DNA from: Schistocephalus solidus | Lineage: Eukaryota; Platyhelminthes; Cestoda; Diphyllobothriidea; Diphyllobothriidae | Direction: 5' to 3' | Length of the DNA: 64,000 bases | NCBI GenBank assembly: GCA_017591395.1 | Contig: WEDG01007696.1 | Location: forward strand, 1 to 64,000 | Shown here: positions 49,501 to 57,609 of the stretch, piece after piece | Layout: each line of letters opens with the position of its first letter | Numbering within the stretch: the first letter of the stretch is position 1 | Translations under genes and position numbers: made by a program | Notes under the pieces: model-generated | The model's input: the letters and a program-made list of their open reading frames with translations, nothing else | Databases searched by the model: none | Told to the model about the DNA's origin: nothing

Positions 49501-52500
49501 ATCGCCGCCTTCCTGCATCGAAATGACCCTCAGGTGGTCTTCTTCCCCAATCCAGCAGAGGAAGGTCTTGTCTTTGTTATAAAATATGCCTCGGCCAACA
49601 GGCCAGTCTCTATAGCCACCGGCGTCCTGAAATATTCTGTTTGGAAAGAAGAAAGAGATCAGTGAGACCTCTACAAAAGACCACTATTTTAAATTTGCCG
49701 CTGTCAAAACCCGACACAGAGGCTTATGTTCAGCACTCCTACTACTCTTGCTTCTTATTGTACCTTTTATGAATAAAAGCCTAGTCTCGACCGAACATTT
49801 GCTCCATTTGGGGCAGACAGTCCAGGCCAAGCCTAAGGCCGGCGACCGAACAGCCAAACATATGGCTAGCGTTGCCATAAATTGACTGCGCTTCGGAGGC
49901 GGTCTTCTGTCGCCTAAGACCGCTGGGGATCGGCATCTCCCAGCGACCGGAGTCAACAATTCAAAATTTGGTTATGAGACCTAAGGCCCCCCTGCCGCGA
50001 GGTGAAACAACAGACGTCATCCACCGGGTTCAATGTGATTTCTGCGCAGTTACCTGCATTGCAGAGACCGGGAAACGGCTACAAACTCGAGTCGAAGAAC
50101 ACACGAGGACCCAATGTTGTTGGTGGCGGAACACTTCAAAGACTCTGGATACACGTTCGCCTTCAAGAATGCCGAAATTCCGGGTCATGGAAGTGGCCGC
50201 GTGGTAAGGGGAGCAATCCAGGCCTGGTACAAGGGAACAACCTCCATCAATCGTTGTGTGACGCTTCCTACGGCCTACCAAGCCTTCTGGACGCAGCTCA
50301 ATTAACAAAAGAGCGACGTGAACATAGGTTGAACATGCATCCGAACATCAGTGAGTCCTTGGCAGGCACGCATGCAATCGCAGCATAACCCGGACCCGAA
50401 GAAGGAACAGTTATTGCCTCGGCCAGCTCAATCAATTTTCCGGCAGGCGCGAAAACACACCGAGATGCGATCGCACTAGAAGGCGAATAGGTTCTTTGGA
50501 ACACAATAGGCAACTGTATTAGTACGTTTTCGACGCTAGTTCTCCAGGTCGTCGTCAGACTAGGGTAAATAGGCAGAAAACTTACAATTCCAAAAGCGCT
50601 TGAGACGCGATACTCATTTCGTGTTTGAGCTTTCACGACACCTAACTCAATGTGTCGATTTATGCATGATTCATCGGGGTGTGTGACATCAAGAAACTCT
50701 CGGCCTTTCTTGGAAGTGTAGGCTCCGGTCAAGTTTCCCCAAAGATAAGGAAGAAGGGACATGAATGTACCTATGAATCTATTAATAGTAGTGTTGCGTC
50801 ACGAATGTGAATATAGGAGAGAAATTTGTTTTCGTTGTCTATTTGTTCGGTAGGTAGTCAAATAGCGACAGCGATTATGCAGAAGGAGCCCCGTTTGGAA
50901 CCCCGAGTTATTTAGATTTGGAAATCAGGGTAAGCCGCATAAATAAGGTTACTATTTCAAAGGTGATCACTCCAAATTTTATCGTCGCTGTCGGCTCTCT
51001 TTATGCCTAAGCATAACTCATTTTAAATTCCCTTCCCCCACAGTATTCGCTCCAATTATGCGGGAGATTAGTTTCTTTGTTTCCAAATCTAAGACGAGGT
51101 ATTTCTACCAGTAACGTAAATTTGTTGTTAGAGTGATCTATTGTTTGGGTAAAACAGTTAAGTGCCGGCAGAATGGGGATAGTACTTGTTACTGTCTCCG
51201 AAGAGGAAGTGGTCTTGCACCAATTTATCCTTGGTGTCCTCATCCAAGCCAGTCAGTGAATGATAGGTTCCCGCAAATTCACCGGTAAGTTCCTTGAGGA
51301 CGACAGATAATTTCTTCTCCAGAAGCAGTCTGTCCTCCTTGCTGATGATGGTAGAGAACGGGAAACCATCGATGCTACGGCCAACACGTACCCGGGTTGA
51401 GACCACAGAGTCGCCTGTGAGACAAAAAAAAAATCGAAGTGGGAAAATTTGGAAACCGAAACACAATTTGTGTATGCAGCTTAGAAGCGTAACCGAAGAG
51501 AAGAAGGACGCAAACCTCCATAAAGACATAGATACAATGAACGAATGTGAATCTTGCAGTCGAAAACATCAGTTTACAGAGGTAAGCATCGAGATCACAT
51601 GCCTTCAAACATACCTTTTGGATCTAGATTACCAAATGGCAGATTCTCTATATCTCCGAAAGTTGGTGGTGGATGCATGAAGTCGTCTGAGGGTATCTTG
51701 TGGTACGTCTTTATCACGATATCCAAGAATTCGTGAAAGATCTTGTAGCAGTCGGCATCACCAACTCGCGGACACTCTGATTTCGGATTAAGTGCGCCTA
51801 AATCAAAAATTAGGGGATCAGAAGGGTTGATTATATGCTTATTGAGATAAAAAAAAACTAGTGGTAAGGATGTCCTGTATAGCCGCTTAAACAGAACACG
51901 GGAAGGAGAACCAGCCAGCAGCCAAATTTCGGAGTATTAGGTTTAAGGTGAGGGTTAGACTTAGGTTTAAGTTTGAGCTTATGGACAAAGTTGGGGTTAG
52001 TTTCATTAGTAGGCTAAGGGTTAAGGTTATTATAGTAGGGTTAAATTTTGGGGTATGGCTGGGGTTAAGTTTACGGTGAACCGATCTCCCGGAATTTGGC
52101 ACAAAGGCCTCTGCGTCATAAGAAGGGGGCTCATGTGCCCGTGTCCTGCCACAGGTATCTCACGCAGATAATGCCGGTTACCGCCGATCGTCGCTCAAGT
52201 TTACAGTAAGTGCTACCGACCAGTAGCATGGTTGAGATCGACCGCTAAATGAACCTTCATATTCTGGTGAATTACCCAAAGTGGCTACCAAAACTAAGAC
52301 CCACGGGGTATATTGTAAGTATCCTGTAAGGTGCGCTCATGTAAAGTGGGGGCAGCGTTTCGCCTATCTGATCTGAAGATGGTGGGTTGGTGGATCCAAA
52401 AAGCCTGTTCTGACGAAGGAGGCCAGCTGCTGAAAGTACAATAACCGACATTATTCGTCCTTCGTGGTTGATATGAGACAGGCTCTCGATTTCATCTCGA

Positions 52501-53717
52501 CGGGTACGGGCTGTCTCAGTCGAAGCAAAACCGGCAGACGAATTCAGGGTGACCATTAATTACTAATATGCTGTTAGCAGTCAGTAATATCCTAGCCTAC
52601 AGACCGTAAGTCCGAGGCGTTAACTCGAGTTATGTGATCGTCGAACAAATTCTTGCTCACTACTCCCTCGTTGAAATGTGACTGTCAGCGTGGTTTGTAG
52701 ACCCTCGGCTCCAAGTTAAAACAAAAATGCGCATTTCCTTCTTTTAGCCAGGATTGGTCTGTTCACGATACTCCCATGTAGCAAAAGCTCCCAATGACAT
52801 GCCCGTTGGTGCCTTGGTGAGAAAGTAGCCTGACTATCAAATAAAGCGGGTTCAAACCTTGGGCGTGCAGTCTGTGCTCGAGACAGCCCTGATTGATGAC
52901 GTCAAATAAACCAGAAATTGTTATTCCAGTGTCCCTGATTTTGTCGGCAAGACCTTCTCGCTGACTGAATGCTACTCGCCAGCCGAGAGCCTGTGTGAGC
53001 TCCTGCGCATGTCCTAAGCGCGCATTTTCGTCCTTAGGCCAGGATAAGTTCGCCATTCACGTGTCCTTTCTCGCTTATTTGCCGCCTGCGTATCATAACC
53101 CTAGGGTCAAAAGACCTCAATTTTGTATCGGGATCAGTTGCTCATCGAGTATTCGCGCAGGACGGCCTGGGCTTACGTATCTTCGTTGGCGGAAAGATTC
53201 GAAGTCACATGAGAGCGGCAATTTATCGATCGCTAACGAAAAAGCGTGATCCTTCAACTTGAATGTTCTTTTATAGCCAAATGGCCCTGATTCAAATTGC
53301 GTATGTACCAGTCTTCGGGTTGGGATAGGCTGTCTAATGAGGGTAAAAAACTGCATATCTCTATGACCGTTTCCTTTGCTCTTGTCGATATTAATTTCGC
53401 CTTAAGTCAATAAAATCTCTGTAAGCACCCTCGATACAGTCAATCGAGTGTAGCGGTGATATTTTGCAAACAAAAATCGAACGTTAACCTTCGTTGCGCT
53501 TAGCTGGGACGTCGTGTATCATCCATTAGTACTGGCGTTGAACGGCGGCTACTAAGGCCAGCGAGCAGCTAACCCTAATAATCTTGATTTAGCGGACAGC
53601 TGTCTTTTCAATCTCGAAGATAGCGGATCTGAATTGGCCTCCTAAAGCATTGTTTTTATTATCCCCATGATACCACTGCCGGCAGTCCCGGCACTATTAT
53701 GCTAATTGTGGTTGTCA

Positions 53718-53751
<34 letters not shown>

Positions 53752-53789
53752 CGTAGTTTTATTAGTAGTAGTAGTCGTAGTTTTATTAT

Positions 53790-53875
<86 letters not shown>

Positions 53876-56110
53876 ATAGTAGTAGTGGTAGCAGTAGTTA
53901 GTAGTAGTAATAGTAGCAGTAATAGGGCGGCATCAAAAATAACTGTGCGACAAGGGCAGATTTAAGACACCCCAAGGTGCCTGGGCCCCATGGTAACTGA
54001 CATTTGGGTCTGCCAAAGTAAGATGAAAACGGATTAATTCGATATAAATTTAAATAAGTGGGCGGTAATTGGCACCGAGAGCTCTGAGGGTTATTAAAGA
54101 AGCAGTAACTGGCTCACACCCATCTTACATCTAATTTAGACAGGTGGCTTCTCGGGTAACGACAGGTAGCGTTTACGGACCGCAAAATACCCGAGGTCAC
54201 GTGAGAGCAACGTTAGAGATGCAGGTTAGAGCCCATGCAGGTCGTCAAGCGCAACAGATACTGCGTCCTCAGTAGTGGGGGGATTTGAAAATTGGACGGA
54301 CCAGCTATAGGGCAGATCAAAAATAAGCATTGCGGCACGAATTTTATAGGATAGCTTGCGAAACGGAGTTCTAATGCCCTCAGCACATAAATTTTCTTAC
54401 TTAAACTTCTCATATTGAAAGGAAACATCGCAGTTACATAGACGCGACAAAACCCGAAAAACTCGGGTCAAATCCAATCTTAAAACACAACTAACAACTC
54501 AGGACAGCAGGGCAGACTATCGTATGTGCATGATACTGCCTATAGGCTGACGAAAGTTCTTTTGATGAGATAATGATAGTTGTCTTTTCTGAGATTAATT
54601 GGTCCTCATGGAAATCGGTCAGACCGAAATATAACCGACCCTCCGAAATTAGCCCACAGACCATACTCTATACCAGGAATGCGATAACCTCCAACAGTGC
54701 TATTAATAATGCCTGCGAGAACCAGCACCACAATCCACAATAATAGCATCTCCTATTAAGGTGCACATTTCAAAACATTGCGTTGCCTACTGAACCCCGA
54801 ATCATTTAAGTACTGTAACACCCGTGTAACTATACGTCAATATGATTGCAGCATGTCAATAGAAAAAATCTCAATCACGTTGCCGCGAAAATTGACCACT
54901 TTTTTCTTTTGCAACGGCTTTATGGTGGCCTTATTTGTCATCGAAGGAGAGTCGACAGACGTTACGATAAGTAATTTTTGGAATATATAGCCAAGCGCAG
55001 ATGGCACTACTGCAGTTCAAGGAAATTAATACGGTTAAAGTACAATTTCCAAGCTTTATATCCAAAATGCGATGACAGTAGGTGGCAGCGACGCAAGCGT
55101 CAAGTTCGAGGGACGTTGGGCGGTTATATGTCCCTTTCGCTGGAAATTCACCTCATTTTTTGACCCGTTTTCATCACAAGTAAGTACGAAAATGCAAAAG
55201 CAGTATAGGGCACACACACACACACACACTTAGTTTAGGGAATTAAAATTGCCAGAATTGCCAAACTTCTTTGGCCCTTCGAATGGCTCTTGACTACCCA
55301 CTTCTTGATTTCCCGTGTGGCCGGGAGTAGTTAAAAATAATTAGAAGACGGACTCACACAGAGTATAATTATATCTTTCCCTACCTAATGACAGCGTCCG
55401 ACGTAAAATAAAAGGGTTTAATTGTGAAAACGACAGAAATTGGCGTATAACTAGTATTATTGCTTTGCATTTTCTCAGAAATTAATTGCTATCCTACAGT
55501 AAATCATTTTATTTGATGGTGTATAGGCGTAGACTGAAAGGTGATGAATATTTGGGCCAATTTCTCTCAGCCGCAGCGAGATAACCACGTAACAGTCATT
55601 AAACTGCTAGCAAGCAGCCAGTGGTATATTTAGGGGTTACAGGTAGAACGTTACTCACAGCTAAGGTACTAGATAAAAGCCCAGACACGTGTTTCGCCGG
55701 TATTCTGTCGTTATTTAACACAGCTTCGAGGGGTCCGGCTCCACAGAGGGTCCCCCAACGTTCTCTATGTTCTCTCTAGTATATATCCAAATCTAGAACT
55801 TCCTCAGATATTAATTGCTAACAACAGCGGCAGAATACCGGCTAAACACGTTTATGAACTATTAGCTAGTGTCAGATGTATCCTGTAACCCCTGTAAAAA
55901 TAGGATGTAAAACCGCAAAGGAGAGAATCAGCTTACAGTTTCTGATAATGTGCGCAAGGCTGCAGCCGTATTTGCTCTTAACCGAGCTCATCTTGCGTAC
56001 AACGTCCGCTGTGAGGTAGCTCTTGGCCAAGCACTTGCTGTCTGCACAGTCCTGGATCATCTTCACGAGACTCTCCAGAGACTCCACCTCAGGGACCCTC
56101 TTGCTAGCGG
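38497..56110 (-). CDS. Phosphagen kinase, taurocyamine kinase domain 2-like (5' part outside window)
   Basis: ATP:guanidino phosphotransferase, which reversibly moves phosphate between ATP and a guanidino acceptor to buffer cytosolic ATP. Six exons (55937-56110, 51615-51797, 51186-51414, 49471-49636, 42334-42517, 38497-38639) join in phase into about 358 residues and a stop, one full domain. Seen in order: helical N-domain, [62 protein letters not shown], the reactive-Cys motif [14 protein letters not shown], and [28 protein letters not shown] and the LAHIIRN and DWPVGRGIF variants resemble the second domain of two-domain flatworm taurocyamine kinases. No start Met aligns with a normal N-terminus, and RVPEVE looks like the inter-domain linker, so domain 1 probably lies beyond 64 kb. 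Substrate choice (taurocyamine or arginine) is inferred. Introns carry many retroelements. Confidence 0.9.
39670..39812 (+). mobile_element. LINE 3' end with CT tail, in kinase intron 5
   Basis: GGATAGAGGCCTTTTTGCTG, AAAATTTTGAAATG, TTTCAAAATAAAGC then TCGCTCTCTCTCCCTCTC match the terminus of the LINE family at 9.5 and 35.0 kb, here on the opposite window strand. Confidence 0.65.
39815..42240 (-). other. Kinase intron 5: nothing else recognised
   Basis: Open frames of 60-140 codons appear on both strands, but none has a recognisable domain or a phase that fits the kinase. Confidence 0.4.
42251..42290 (+). other. G-rich tract beside kinase exon 5 donor
   Basis: GGGGTGGGGTGAGGGGAGGC followed by GGGGGG and TGGGG gives at least four G4 runs with short spacers on the plus strand, 45-80 bases past the exon 5 donor. 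The nascent RNA would be C-rich and the template strand G-rich. Confidence 0.7.
42334..42517 (-). CDS. Kinase exon 5 (reactive cysteine)
   Basis: Acceptor GGTTCCTCCAAAG, donor GTGAGC, 184 bases, phase 0 in and 1 out. It encodes [20 protein letters not shown], then [20 protein letters not shown] and [14 protein letters not shown]. The second Cys of NCCPSNLGT is the conserved reactive cysteine. Confidence 0.92.
42912..43512 (+). repeat. Tandem SINE-like dimer flanked by (TA)n
   Basis: A (TA)n run (42912-42952) leads into a unit that starts inside the B-box (GGGTTCGAATCCCAGG). Its body and tail are followed by a linker and a complete second unit with head GAGCCCGTGGCTCAATGGTA (about 43213). A second (TA)n run follows at 43484-43512. 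Repeated positions are 303 bp apart and nearly identical (for example GATCTCCC against GGTCTGCC), so the duplication is young. Confidence 0.9.
43540..44070. repeat. Long-TIR element (copy 3) in kinase intron 4
   Basis: The left arm reads TAATTCGGCAAACACGTGTT, AATTCATGATTGGGCC, GACAGGGTTTATAAGGGTCT, TATGGTTAATGTTCATCG. The reverse complement of the right arm reads TAATTCGGCAACCATG, AATTCATCCGATGACC, GACAGGGTTCATAAGGGTCT, TATGGTTAATAACC. The arms are about 150 bp. The internal 100-codon plus-strand frame has no recognisable product. Confidence 0.85.
44100..45190 (-). other. Kinase intron 4 segment: nothing recognised
   Basis: A 103-codon minus-strand frame at 44724-45035 has no recognisable family. 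Confidence 0.4.
45212..46530 (+). pseudogene. LINE remnant: APE-type endonuclease and linker to RT
   Basis: The open frame of 233 codons at 45212-45913 includes [48 protein letters not shown] and [20 protein letters not shown]. Block order and spacing match flatworm LINE apurinic-like endonucleases, where GDFNARVG stands in place of TEFTVHVG, so catalytic Asp and Asn are lost. Downstream, in broken frames, [20 protein letters not shown] resembles the pre-RT segment. It is inserted in kinase intron 4, antisense to the gene. It is not a host gene. Confidence 0.65.
46565..47060 (+). repeat. tRNA-headed SINE-like repeat, tandem dimer
   Basis: Two heads (about 46575 GCCGTGGCGCAATGATTAG; about 46890 GAGCCTGTGGCTTAATGCC) lie about 315 bp apart, each with a B-box GGGTTCGAG and a body TGGGTATGA/TGAGTATGACTGGCTG. 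The tail and linker of unit 1 run directly into the head of unit 2. The two units differ considerably, so the dimer is older than the one at 43 kb. Confidence 0.8.
47228..47272 (-). ncRNA. Hammerhead-like motif (copy 2)
   Basis: Minus strand: GCCT, CTGAGGA, T, stem II GGGTTC-GAGTGA-GAATCC (6 bp, including one G-U), then AGAACGTC and AGGC closing stem I with GCCT. The GAAA is altered to AGAA, so the core is probably inactive. Confidence 0.5.
47800..48160 (+). pseudogene. Possible LINE C-terminal zinc-finger remnant
   Basis: In broken frames, [20 protein letters not shown] and [11 protein letters not shown] loosely resemble the C-terminal Cys/His-finger region of flatworm LINE proteins. It may be the 3' part of the remnant at 45.2 kb, split by later SINE insertions. 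Weak evidence. Confidence 0.25.
48610..48840 (+). repeat. SINE-like repeat, body and tail
   Basis: GAGCCTCGGGTGGTGTA, GGCTTGGGTGTGACATGCTG, GTGACGGCTAATGAGCCAGA, TTATTAGCCGCTATGAGGC-like tail and CAATCGGTGAGCATTCG. The head is missing or decayed. Confidence 0.75.
49471..49636 (-). CDS. Kinase exon 4
   Basis: Acceptor TTTCTTCTTTCCAAACAG, donor GTGAGT, 166 bases, phase 2 in and 0 out. It encodes [20 protein letters not shown], then [20 protein letters not shown] and a helix ending YARLIR. EEDHLR carries a catalytic glutamate of the family. A second AG inside (ATATTTCAG) would break the phase, so the upstream acceptor was chosen. Confidence 0.9.
49684..50400 (+). pseudogene. Penelope-like element: RT end plus GIY-YIG nuclease remnant
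   Basis: Plus-strand frames read WLALP, then [20 protein letters not shown] and [40 protein letters not shown]. After a frame change come [20 protein letters not shown] and [16 protein letters not shown]. These are the RT thumb/connector and GIY-YIG blocks of a Penelope-like retroelement (GKRLQTR and the terminal TSINRCV stretch are typical). At least one frameshift makes it inactive. It lies antisense in kinase intron 3 and is a different lineage from the 10.5-kb remnant. The overlapping minus-strand frame at 50298-50762 is antisense sequence. Confidence 0.8.
50522..50562 (-). ncRNA. Hammerhead-like motif 3' of the Penelope-like remnant
   Basis: Minus strand: TAGT, CTGACGA, C, stem II GACCTGG-AGAA-CTAGCGTC (paired, with one bulged C), GAAAA, C, GTA, and ACTA closing with TAGT. 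The architecture is CTGANGA-N-stem II-GAAA without stem III, as in the SINE-associated motif, but the stem II sequence differs. Confidence 0.5.
50765..51150 (-). other. Kinase intron 3, 5' part: nothing recognised
   Basis: No repeat or exon was recognised between the Penelope-like remnant and exon 3. Confidence 0.5.
51186..51414 (-). CDS. Kinase exon 3
   Basis: A T-rich tract and TGTCTCACAG acceptor, donor GTACTA, 229 bases, phase 1 in and 2 out. It encodes [20 protein letters not shown] to [11 protein letters not shown]. The STRVRVGRS arginines correspond to nucleotide-phosphate-binding arginines of the family. Confidence 0.9.
51615..51797 (-). CDS. Kinase exon 2
   Basis: Acceptor TTTGATTTAG, donor GTATGT, 183 bases, phase 1 in and out. 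It encodes [19 protein letters not shown], then a helix with [14 protein letters not shown] and [20 protein letters not shown]. It includes the region equivalent to the flexible guanidine-specificity loop. Confidence 0.9.
51865..52155. repeat. TIR element with telomere-like core, in kinase intron 1
   Basis: The left end GGTAAGGATGTCCTGTATAG with CCGCTTAAACAGAACACGGG matches the ends of the 12.5-kb element. The core has GGTGAGGGTTAGAC, GGCTAAGGGTTAAGG and GTAGGGTTAAAT units. The right end keeps only CCCGTGTCCTG. Confidence 0.7.
52160..53690 (-). other. Kinase intron 1 segment with decayed SINE pieces
   Basis: About 52845-52965 and 53285-53395 retain weak SINE body words on the plus strand (GATTGATGACGTCAAATAAA, TTATTCCAGTGTCCC; GGTTGGGATAGGCTGTCTAA). 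No exon was recognised. Confidence 0.4.
53715..53930. repeat. (GTA)n trinucleotide repeat
   Basis: About 190 bp of TAG/GTA units with a few TCG, TTT and AAT interruptions are seen. The 88-codon poly-Val frame across it is an artefact of the repeat. Confidence 0.95.
53970..55640 (-). other. Kinase intron 1 segment: nothing recognised
   Basis: Apart from a CA run at 55209-55228, no repeat family or exon was identified. Confidence 0.45.
55655..55895. repeat. R-family palindromic repeat
   Basis: Left AAAGCCCAGACACGTGTTTC then GCCGGTATTCTGTCG; right CGGCAGAATACCGGCTAAAC then ACGTTTATGAACTATTAGCT. The two ends are inverted relative to each other across about 110 bp. The inner GGGTCCCCCAACGTTCTC also occurs in similar form at 36.40 kb. 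It lies about 40 bp from the exon 1 donor. Confidence 0.7.
55937..56110 (-). CDS. Kinase exon 1 of 6 in window (N-domain start of this unit)
   Basis: It encodes [19 protein letters not shown], then [12 protein letters not shown] and [11 protein letters not shown], followed by donor GTAAGC (phase 1 out). The acceptor is provisional: TTTTAG|CC at 56110 is used, while GCTAG|C at 56103 is an alternative. The frame stays open upstream to a Met near 56237, but that stretch does not resemble the family. Confidence 0.75.
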
Positions 56111-56379
56111 CTAAAACGTCGAGGAGGAATTCATAAGGGGTACGTTTTTGAAGACATATACGTGACTCCAGATGCGTTGGAATGTCAAAAAAATCAAATA
56201 AATGGACCATTCTTAAGGCAGTAAAGTGTTCATGCAAGAGGAGACTCGACTTCCCGGTTAGGAGACGGAATTCGGTTAATTCAGTCAGTTTACATGTTGA
56301 CGCCTCAGCAGGAAATCTGGCGACAGTCCAGTTTTATTCCACGGTATGTGTCTACTTTTGATAGTCTGTATTTTCCTGG

Positions 56380-56545
56380 ATTTCCGTTAGCATTAGTTAG
56401 GCTGACAGAGTAACCCCGTAACCCCAAACTTAGCCCGACCCATAAACCTACGCCTATTTTCCCTGAATTTTGGCACACAGACACCGGTATTGTCGGGGGT
56501 TCCTATCCTCATACCCATTTCCTGTTTAGGGGGTCATAAAAGTAC
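56380..56545. repeat. Telomere-like repeat element fragment
   Basis: GTAACCCCGTAACCCCAAAC, CCATAAACCTACGCC, then TTTGGCACACAGACACC and the right-end-like CCATTTCCTGTTTAGGGGG. It resembles the right half of the 12.5-kb and 51.9-kb elements. Confidence 0.55.
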
Positions 56546-56549
56546 TTCG

Positions 56550-57300
56550 TAGCAAGATTTAATCACCATCTCTTTCGTAGAAGATTTAGTAGCTGTTGGT
56601 AATCAAGATGTTGATGCCCTCACACAAGTTGTACTTGGTAATTAAATATATAATACCGTTAGTTCTACAGAGATTAGAGTTTATGCATGCCATAAGAGTG
56701 CAGTGAAACATAAAGTAGATATTTCATTCAGACGTATATGTAGGTTTTTCGCCTTCTCAGACGGTGGAACCTAAAGGGTAAGCTTACAAGGTCGGACGGA
56801 AGCTGCTGACATCTTGAGCAAAGTTTGACTGAAGTTCTTCTTGAATGTCCTCGTAGGGTTGCACAAGCCGAATACGTAGAATGTCCTAAGGTACGAGAAC
56901 AAAGAAGAGAGAAAGTCAAAAGTACTGTTAACAAGCGGAGTTGCTGTGAGTGCACATCTTATCGAATAACAAAGGACTATCGGTGTACTAGCTTGCCGAA
57001 CTTACTTTGCGCAAAGAATTCCTCAAGCGAGAAATGTAGTGGCAGTACTGAAAAAAGTTCCTTTCAGATAGGGGTGATTCTTTGAAGCAAGTGTCCTAAA
57101 GTGCAGTGTCCAACATATAAGACGGTCATCGAACCTCGGGATTGGGCAGACGAATACCTGCGCTAGTCAGCAGGGGCGCGCGTAAGATCGATCATGATTG
57201 GGTAGTTGAGTGACCAACTGTTAATCGGAGGGTTGCCGATTTAGAGTGTGGGGGAGACAGGTGGAGAACTTGTCCAGACAGGCACGGAGACCAGTTATAG
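56550..57300. other. No gene recognised
   Basis: Facing open frames at 56728-56955 (minus) and 56825-57085 (plus) show no recognisable domain. No upstream kinase exon was found here. Confidence 0.4.
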
Positions 57301-57460
57301 TCGTCGACACACGCTCACTTTTCGCTAGCGGAACCCACTGTTACCGTTGAGGCTCAATCTCGCGCCCCACCAGCAGCCGCACTGCGGCTAATCGTAGTAA
57401 AAATAGATGAACATTGCCGATGAAGACAAGGTAGACCGTCCCAGTTGTCTTTGTCGGCGT
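57300..57460 (-). repeat. SINE-like tail fragment
   Basis: Minus-strand TAGCCGCAGTGCGGCTGCTG, GTGGGGCGCGAGATTGAGCC tail with GCGAGTGTG-type flank is seen; the head is missing. Confidence 0.65.
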
Positions 57461-57552
57461 TGTCCGCCAAGGCAACGCACATTAAAAGGCGGTTATTTTC
57501 TTAAACATTAAAATTTGTCATAAGAAGAAGATGCGATTACTGGAACTGCTAC

Positions 57553-57596
57553 CGTCTCTGGTGCTGGGTTCGAGATAGAATCCGAAAAGTCAGGCT
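57553..57596 (+). ncRNA. Hammerhead-like motif (copy 3, core decayed)
   Basis: Plus strand: TCTCTGGTGC, stem II GGGTTC-GAGATA-GAATCC (6 bp), GAAA, A, GTC, AGGC. Stem II and GAAA are intact, while the CTGATGA core has changed to CTGGTGC. Confidence 0.4.
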
Positions 57597-57609
57597 GATA
57601 AGCACCATG

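Noticed and set aside
49471..49627. Alternative acceptor ATATTTCAG for kinase exon 4
   Set aside because: It would break the phase with exon 3, whereas the upstream TTTCCAAACAG keeps the phase and adds family-typical residues.
50298..50762. 154-codon minus-strand frame as a gene
   Set aside because: It overlaps the Penelope-like remnant and its downstream hammerhead-like region in antisense.
53699..53965. Poly-valine membrane-like frame
   Set aside because: It is a translation of the (GTA)n array.
56111..56237. Start of the kinase at the Met near 56237
   Set aside because: The stretch is unlike phosphagen-kinase N-termini, and a splice acceptor lies just before the homologous part. It remains possible but is less likely.
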